Below, piece by piece: positions 58,900 to 64,000 of a DNA stretch of 64,000 nt. Below the pieces are notes generated by a model. That model had not been told where the DNA came from and did not search any database. It saw nothing but the letters and a program-made list of their open reading frames with translations. How positions within the stretch are numbered: the stretch's first letter is position 1; the number at the start of each line of letters is the position of its first letter. The DNA is taken from contig NZ_MAXF01000029.1 of the NCBI RefSeq assembly GCF_001704635.1, positions 29,984 through 93,983 on the forward strand, written 5' to 3'. Source of the DNA: Streptomyces sparsogenes (GTDB taxonomy: Bacteria; Actinomycetota; Actinomycetes; Streptomycetales; Streptomycetaceae). Both the position numbers and the translations under genes were made by a program.

Positions 58900-59139
58900 A
58901 TGAGCTCAGAGGCCACCACCGCGTCCGGCGTCACCACCGTCTACCAGGTCACCGGCATGACCTGCGGCCACTGCGAAGGCGCCGTCTCCCAGGAGATCTC
59001 CGCCCTCGACGGCGTCAGCTCCGTCCAGGCCGTCGCCGCCACCGGCCAGGTCACCGTCGTCTCGGCCGCCCCGCTGGACGACGAGGCGGTGCGCGCCGCC
59101 GTGGACGAGGCCGGTTACGAGCTGACCGGCCGGGCCTGA
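58900..59139 (+). CDS. copZ: Copper chaperone with heavy-metal-associated domain (CopZ-like)
   Basis: A 79-residue HMA domain protein with the metal motif [14 protein letters not shown], then [19 protein letters not shown] and [11 protein letters not shown]. It binds Cu(I) with the two Cys and delivers it to CopA. AGGAG precedes ATG 58900. The gene lies between a CsoR-like operator and copA (73 bases downstream), so it is the first gene of the copper operon. Confidence 0.93.
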   Translation: MSSEATTASGVTTVYQVTGMTCGHCEGAVSQEISALDGVSSVQAVAATGQVTVVSAAPLDDEAVRAAVDEAGYELTGRA

Positions 59140-59212
59140 CGCCACCCCCGCCGGGCCGCGCGGCCCCGCCCACCCGGCCCGGCCCTCCTCCCAGGAGCCC
59201 CAGGAGCCCGAG

Positions 59213-61633
59213 ATGACCAGCACGGCCCCACGCGCCGCGAAGGAGAAGACACCCACAGCGGAGCAGACCTCGCCGGCGACCCCGGCCTCCCAGGTGGAGC
59301 TCACCATCGGCGGCATGACCTGCGCCTCCTGCGCGGCGCGCGTCGAGAAGAAGCTCAACCGCATGGACGGCGTCACCGCCACGGTCAACTACGCCACCGA
59401 AAAGGCGAAGGTGACCTACGAGGGCGGCGTCGAGATCGCCGACCTGATCGACACCGTCGTCAGGACCGGCTACACCGCCGAGCCGCCGCGGCCCCCGGCA
59501 CCCGAGCCGGAGTCCGAGCCCGCGGCCCCGTCCCCGTCCACACCCACGGACGCCTCCACGAGCGGGTCCACGGGCGGGCCCACGGGCGCGTCCACGGGCG
59601 CGTCCACGGACGCCGGACGCGCCGGCGGGAAGCCCGCGGCGGGTGAGCCCGGTGATGCCCGTACGGACGCGCTGCGCCGCCGGCTCCTGATCTCACTGGC
59701 CCTGTCCACGCCCGTGGTCCTCCTGGCGATGGTGCCGTCGCTGCAGTTCACGTACTGGCAGTGGCTGTCCCTCGCCCTCGCCGCGCCCGTCGTCGTCTGG
59801 GGCGGCCTGCCCTTCCACAAGGCCGCCTGGACGAACGCCCGGCACGGCGCGGCCACCATGGACACCCTGGTCTCCCTCGGCACCCTCGCCGCCTTCGGCT
59901 GGTCCCTGTGGGCCCTGTTCCTCGGCGACGCGGGCATGCCCGGCATGCGGCACGGCTTCGACCTCACCGTCGCCCGCGGCGGCGGCTCCTCCTCGATCTA
60001 CCTGGAGGCCGCGGCCGGGGTGACCACCTTCATCCTCCTCGGCCGCTACCTGGAGGCCCGCTCCAAGCGCCGGGCGGGCGCGGCGCTGCGCGCGCTGATG
60101 GACCTGGGCGCCAAGGACGTGGCCGTGCTGCGCGAGGGCCGTGAGGTCCGGATCCCGGTCTCCCGGCTGGCCGTCGGCGACCGCTTCGTGGTGCGCCCCG
60201 GCGAGAAGATCGCCACCGACGGCACGGTCGTCGAGGGCGCCTCGGCCGTGGACGCCTCCATGCTGACCGGCGAGTCCGTGCCCGTGGACGTCGCCGTGGG
60301 CGACACCGTGGCGGGCGCGACCGTCAACGCGGCGGGCCGCCTGGTCGTCGAGGCCACCCGCGTGGGCGCCGACACCCAGCTGTCCCGCATGGCCGCCCTG
60401 GTCGAGGAGGCGCAGCACGGCAAGGCGGAGGTGCAGCGGCTCGCGGACCGGCTCTCCGGGGTCTTCGTGCCCGTCGTCGTCCTCATCGCCGTCGGCACCC
60501 TGCTGGGCTGGCTGCTGCTGACCGGCGACGCGACCGCCGCGTTCACCGCCGCCGTGGCCGTACTGATCATCGCCTGCCCGTGTGCGCTGGGCCTGGCCAC
60601 CCCGACCGCCCTCATGGTCGGCACCGGCCGCGGCGCCCAGCTCGGCATCCTCATCAAGGGCCCGGAGGTCCTGGAGAACACCCGCCGGGTGGACACCGTC
60701 GTCCTCGACAAGACCGGCACGGTGACGACGGGCCGGATGCGGCTGCACGGCGCCCACACCGCTCCCGGGGTCACCGAGGACCGGCTCCTGCGGCTGGCCG
60801 GCGCCCTCGAGCACGCCTCGGAGCACCCGGTGGCCCGCGCCGTGGCCGACGCGGCGGCCTCCCGGGCCGGCGCCCTCCCGGCGGTCCAGGGCTTCGAGTC
60901 CGTGCCCGGACTGGGCGTCCAGGGCGTCGTGGAGGGACACACGGTCCTCGTCGGCCGCGAGAAGCTGCTCGCGGCCCACGGGGCCGGGCTGACCGAGGAG
61001 CTGGCGGCCGCGAAGGCGGCGGCCGAGGCGGAAGGGCGCACGGCGGTGGCCGTCGCCTGGGACGGGCGCGCCCGCGGCGTGCTCGTGGTCGCCGACGCGG
61101 TCAAGGACACCAGCGCCGAGGCCGTGGCCCGGCTGCGCGGGCTCGGTCTGACCCCGGTGCTGCTGACGGGTGACAACCGGCTGGTCGCCGAGTCGGTGGC
61201 CCGCCAGGTGGGCATCGACGAGGTCATCGCCGAAGTGCTGCCGCAGGACAAGGTGGACGTGGTGCGGCGGCTGCGGGCGGAGGGCCGTACGGTCGCGATG
61301 GTGGGCGACGGCGTCAACGACGCGGCCGCCCTGGCCACCGCCGACCTGGGCCTGGCGATGGGCACCGGGACGGACGCCGCCATCGAGGCGGGGGACCTGA
61401 CGCTGGTGCGGGGCGATCTGCGGGTGGCCGCGGACGCGATCCGGCTGGCGCGCCGGACCCTGGCCGTCATCAAGGGCAATCTCTTCTGGGCCTTCGGCTA
61501 CAACGTCGCCGCGCTGCCGCTCGCCGCGGCGGGGATGCTCAACCCGATGATCGCGGGCGCCGCGATGGCGTTCTCCTCGGTTTTCGTGGTCACCAACAGC
61601 CTGCGACTGCGGACCTTCACCGAATCTCCATAG
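59213..61633 (+). CDS. copA: Cu(I)-exporting P1B-type ATPase CopA
   Basis: An 806-residue copper pump. It has an N-terminal HMA domain ([20 protein letters not shown], near 37-56), a Ser/Thr/Gly-rich linker with repeats (about 100-145), and eight membrane helices. The actuator motif is TGESVPVDV, the membrane copper site [13 protein letters not shown], the phosphorylation site DKTGTVTTG, then SEHPVARAV and [16 protein letters not shown]. It exports Cu(I) to the outside using ATP. It follows copZ and ends before a good terminator. Confidence 0.96.
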   Translation: MTSTAPRAAKEKTPTAEQTSPATPASQVELTIGGMTCASCAARVEKKLNRMDGVTATVNYATEKAKVTYEGGVEIADLIDTVVRTGYTAEPPRPPAPEPESEPAAPSPSTPTDASTSGSTGGPTGASTGASTDAGRAGGKPAAGEPGDARTDALRRRLLISLALSTPVVLLAMVPSLQFTYWQWLSLALAAPVVVWGGLPFHKAAWTNARHGAATMDTLVSLGTLAAFGWSLWALFLGDAGMPGMRHGFDLTVARGGGSSSIYLEAAAGVTTFILLGRYLEARSKRRAGAALRALMDLGAKDVAVLREGREVRIPVSRLAVGDRFVVRPGEKIATDGTVVEGASAVDASMLTGESVPVDVAVGDTVAGATVNAAGRLVVEATRVGADTQLSRMAALVEEAQHGKAEVQRLADRLSGVFVPVVVLIAVGTLLGWLLLTGDATAAFTAAVAVLIIACPCALGLATPTALMVGTGRGAQLGILIKGPEVLENTRRVDTVVLDKTGTVTTGRMRLHGAHTAPGVTEDRLLRLAGALEHASEHPVARAVADAAASRAGALPAVQGFESVPGLGVQGVVEGHTVLVGREKLLAAHGAGLTEELAAAKAAAEAEGRTAVAVAWDGRARGVLVVADAVKDTSAEAVARLRGLGLTPVLLTGDNRLVAESVARQVGIDEVIAEVLPQDKVDVVRRLRAEGRTVAMVGDGVNDAAALATADLGLAMGTGTDAAIEAGDLTLVRGDLRVAADAIRLARRTLAVIKGNLFWAFGYNVAALPLAAAGMLNPMIAGAAMAFSSVFVVTNSLRLRTFTESP

Positions 61634-61673
61634 ATTCACCAAGTCCCCATAAGCCGCACAACACCCATACACG

Positions 61674-61711
61674 AGAGCCTCGATCTTCAAATCGAGGCTC
61701 TTGCCCTTTTA
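61674..61711 (+). terminator. Rho-independent terminator of copA
   Basis: AGAGCCTCGAT (61674-61684) pairs perfectly with ATCGAGGCTCT (61691-61701) around loop CTTCAA, followed by TGCCCTTTTA. Confidence 0.85.
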
Positions 61712-61966
61712 CGCCCCCATATGGCAAGAGACGCAGATCACAGGCGACCGAACGTAACCATCGCGGGGGGTGGGGAGTCTAATGGGGCGGTGAGGGTTCG
61801 TCTTGGGGGACGGATCCCGCTACGCGTGGCCGGGGCGACGTACTCGGGGAGCTTTGAGCGGCCCTCCCGTTGCGTACGCGTCCCGGCAGATCGCGTACAG
61901 GTGAGGGCTTCTGCGGCCAGCAGACCCCCGGCCGGATCCCGTGGGGGGAATCCGTAACCGGGAATG
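61712..61966 (+). other. Intergenic region with an ECF-like promoter and a possible leaderless small ORF
   Basis: No recognised gene lies between the copA and gltA terminators. A GTAACC (61754-61759), 17 bases, GTCTAA (61777-61782) pair resembles an ECF-sigma promoter. A GTG at 61790 opens a 55-codon ORF to 61957 with an Arg-rich product (starting VRVRLGGRIPLRVAG) of no known family. Transcription starting near 61790 would make it leaderless. Support is weak. Confidence 0.3.
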
Positions 61967-62013
61967 GAAGCGCCCCGCTCCGACCCGTGGGGGGATCGGC
62001 AGCGGGGCGCTTC
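61967..62013 (-). terminator. Terminator of the citrate synthase gene
   Basis: A perfect 13-bp stem (61967-61979 with 62001-62013) lies 37 bases beyond the gltA stop on the minus strand. Confidence 0.75.
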
Positions 62014-62050
62014 TGCCTCTTCTATGGCGTGGCTCGCCTGACACTCAGTG

Positions 62051-63340
62051 TCAGCGCTGCTCCACCGGGACGAAGTCGCGCTCGACGATACCCGTGTAGA
62101 TCTGGCGCGGACGGCCGATGCGGGAGCCCGGCTCCTTGATCATCTCGTGCCACTGGGCGATCCAGCCCGGCAGCCGGCCGAGGGCGAACAGCACCGTGAA
62201 CATCTCGGTCGGGAAGCCCATCGCCCGGTAGATCAGACCCGTGTAGAAGTCCACGTTCGGGTAGAGCTTGCGCTCGACGAAGTAGTCGTCGGCGAGCGCG
62301 TGCTCCTCGAGCTTGAGGGCGATGTCGAGCAGCTCGTCGGACTTGCCGAGGGCCGAGAGGACATCGTGCGCCGCCGACTTGATGATCTTCGCCCGGGGGT
62401 CGAAGTTCTTGTAGACGCGGTGCCCGAAGCCCATGAGCTTCACGCCGTCTTCCTTGTTCTTCACCTTGCGGATGAAGGAGTCGACGTCGCCGCCGGAGGC
62501 CTGGATGCCCTCCAGCATCTCCAGCACCGACTGGTTGGCACCGCCGTGCAGGGGACCCCACAGCGCGTTGATGCCCGCCGAGATGGACGCGAACATGTTG
62601 GCCTGCGAGGAGCCGACCAGCCGCACCGTGGAGGTCGAACAGTTCTGCTCGTGGTCGGCGTGCAGGATCAGCAGCTTGTCCAGGGCGCTGACCACGATCG
62701 GGTCGAGCTGGTACTCCTGCGCCGGGACCGAGAAGGTCATCCGCAGGAAGTTCTCGACGTAGCCCAGGTCGTTACGCGGGTAGACGAACGGGTGGCCGAC
62801 GGACTTCTTGTACGCGTACGCCGCGATCGTGGGGAGCTTGGCCAGCAGCCGGATCGTGGAGAGGTGACGCTGCTTCTCGTCGAACGGGTTGTGGCTGTCC
62901 TGGTAGAACGTCGACAGCGCGCTGACCACGGAGGACAGCATCGCCATCGGGTGGGCGTCGCGCGGGAAGCCGTCGTAGAACCGCTTGACGTCCTCGTGCA
63001 GCAGCGTGTGCGTCGTGATCTGGTCGCGGAAGTCGGCCAGCTCGTCGACGGTGGGCAGCTCCCCGTTGATCAGCAGGAAGGCCGTCTCGAGGAACGAGGC
63101 GCGCTCGGCCAGCTGTTCGATGGGGTAGCCGCGGTAGCGCAGGATCCCCTGCTCACCGTCGAGATAGGTGATCGCGGATTTGTAGGCGGCGGTGTTGCCG
63201 TAACCGGAGTCCAGGGTCACCAGACCGGTCTGGGCGCGAAGCTTGCCGATATCAAAGCCCTTGTCGCCGACGGTGCTGTCGACCACCGGGTAGGTGTATT
63301 CGCCGTCCCCGTACCGCAGTACTACAGAGTTGTCACTCAC
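62051..63340 (-). CDS. gltA: Citrate synthase (type II, hexameric class)
   Basis: A 429-residue citrate synthase. The N-terminal beta domain (NSVVLRYGDGEYTYPVVDST) is typical of the Gram-negative/actinobacterial type. Active-site residues lie in HADHEQNCSTSTVR (first His), LWGPLHGGANQSVLEML and GFGHRVYKNFDPRAKI, with the catalytic Asp in YPNVDFYTGLIYRA. It condenses acetyl-CoA and oxaloacetate in the TCA cycle. I start at GTG 63340 behind GAGGGATGAC. The longer ORF to 63523 overlaps promoter sequence. Confidence 0.95.
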   Translation of the reverse strand: MSDNSVVLRYGDGEYTYPVVDSTVGDKGFDIGKLRAQTGLVTLDSGYGNTAAYKSAITYLDGEQGILRYRGYPIEQLAERASFLETAFLLINGELPTVDELADFRDQITTHTLLHEDVKRFYDGFPRDAHPMAMLSSVVSALSTFYQDSHNPFDEKQRHLSTIRLLAKLPTIAAYAYKKSVGHPFVYPRNDLGYVENFLRMTFSVPAQEYQLDPIVVSALDKLLILHADHEQNCSTSTVRLVGSSQANMFASISAGINALWGPLHGGANQSVLEMLEGIQASGGDVDSFIRKVKNKEDGVKLMGFGHRVYKNFDPRAKIIKSAAHDVLSALGKSDELLDIALKLEEHALADDYFVERKLYPNVDFYTGLIYRAMGFPTEMFTVLFALGRLPGWIAQWHEMIKEPGSRIGRPRQIYTGIVERDFVPVEQR

Positions 63341-63519
63341 GTCATCCCTCACCGACGTCTGCTTCTCTTCTTCGAGGTGCCCTGACTCCCCCCACCTTCC
63401 CCCATCCGGACGATGAACGTGCACTCGGGGTCGGCCGAAGGGCCATTTGGCGGCACTGAGTGCCGTATCCACGCCCATCCTGCCCCGTTCGTGACGGTCC
63501 GGAAACCCTCCCGACACGT

Positions 63520-64000
63520 TCACCTTTGAACGAGCCGATGGTCCAGCGCGGTGCAGCGCCGACCCGCCGAGACCGTACGCACCGCCTGCCCGAGGGCCCG
63601 GCGCGAGCCGACGAGCACCACCAGGCGCTTGGCGCGGGTCACCGCCGTGTACAGCAGATTGCGCTGGAGCATCATCCAGGCGCCGGTGGTCACGGGGATG
63701 ACCACGGCCGGGTACTCGCTGCCCTGGGAGCGGTGGATGGTCACCGCGTAGGCGTGGGCCAGCTCGTCCAGCTCGTCGAAGTCGTACGCCACCTCCTCGT
63801 CCTCGTCGGTCAGCACGGTCAGGCGCTGCTCGTCCTGGTCGAGGGAGGTGACAACGCCCACTGTGCCGTTGAAGACCCCGTTGGCCCCCTTCTCATAATT
63901 GTTGCGGATCTGGGTGACCTTGTCGCCGACGCGGAAGATCCGGCCACCGAAGCGCCGCTCGGGCAGATCCGGCCGGGCGGGGGTGATGGCCTGCTGAAGC
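63520..64000 (-). CDS. recD2: RecD2-type ATP-dependent DNA helicase, C-terminal part
   Basis: The minus-strand frame is open to the window edge, so the first part of the gene is missing. The visible 159 residues contain helicase motifs of the UvrD-like C-terminal domain: FRVGDKVTQIRNNYEKGANG, NGTVGVVTSLD, AYAVTIHRSQGSEYPAVVIP (motif V) and LLYTAVTRAKRLVVLVG (motif VI). These match RecD2/YrrC superfamily 1B helicases acting in DNA repair. The end is at 63520, 179 bases before gltA, on the same strand. Confidence 0.85.
   Translation of the reverse strand, partial: LQQAITPARPDLPERRFGGRIFRVGDKVTQIRNNYEKGANGVFNGTVGVVTSLDQDEQRLTVLTDEDEEVAYDFDELDELAHAYAVTIHRSQGSEYPAVVIPVTTGAWMMLQRNLLYTAVTRAKRLVVLVGSRRALGQAVRTVSAGRRCTALDHRLVQR

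Overview
The window is chromosomal DNA of a Streptomyces-type actinomycete. Evidence for this is the very high G+C, GTG and TTG starts, long spurious antisense ORFs, and marker genes typical of the genus: a csnR-K chitosan-oligosaccharide operon, dynA/dynB-ssbB, a truncated globin O, citrate synthase and copper-efflux genes. I see no phage, insertion sequence, CRISPR array or secondary-metabolite cluster. The layout looks like core chromosome.

Layout. 1-6038: end of a ROK regulator, then an ABC sugar transporter, a GH4 phosphoglycosidase and a sugar kinase (csnR-E-F-G-H-K). 6327-17070: the most interesting block, one + strand gene train encoding a four-helix membrane sensor (GlnX-like), a periplasmic-type solute-binding protein (GlnH-like), an unrecognised helical protein, a 38-codon linker ORF, a PknG-type kinase, a PP2C phosphatase, a von Willebrand A protein and an FHA protein. 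17232-22198: methyltransferase, globin, thioesterase, EttA. 22225-28166: a cell-wall-anchored thioester-domain protein, SsbB, and the dynamin-like pair DynB/DynA. 28545-30300: tRNA-Arg, a PIG-V-like membrane protein, and a tRNA-like element whose halves are in reversed order. 30287-34315: MarR regulator, F420-type nitroreductase/hemerythrin fusion, zinc alcohol dehydrogenase, crcB-DUF190-crcB. 34353-38881: LysR divergent from sdhC-sdhA-sdhB. 38981-46241: MFS exporter, two PH-domain membrane proteins, TetR, FUSC transporter, small secreted protein. 46480-55157: inositol catabolism (mmsA, iolD, iolB, IolJ-like aldolase, iolC diverging from iolE, iolG). 55388-61633: small HTH protein, MMPL exporter with its TetR, CopZ-like chaperone and CopA. 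62051-64000: citrate synthase and the end of a RecD2-type helicase.

How genes work together. The csn genes import, phosphorylate and cleave chitosan oligosaccharides. The GlnX/GlnH/PknG block probably senses an extracellular amino acid and passes the signal to a cytoplasmic kinase/phosphatase/FHA switch. The iol genes convert myo-inositol to acetyl-CoA/propionyl-CoA-level products. CopZ/CopA export Cu(I), probably under a CsoR-type operator.

Two genes (PP2C phosphatase at 12769 and PH-domain protein at 40646) are each split by a short tandem duplication of length 3n+1 (13 bp and 10 bp). Removing one repeat copy restores one continuous reading frame in each. These are either true slippage mutations/phase switches or sequencing errors, and should be checked first.
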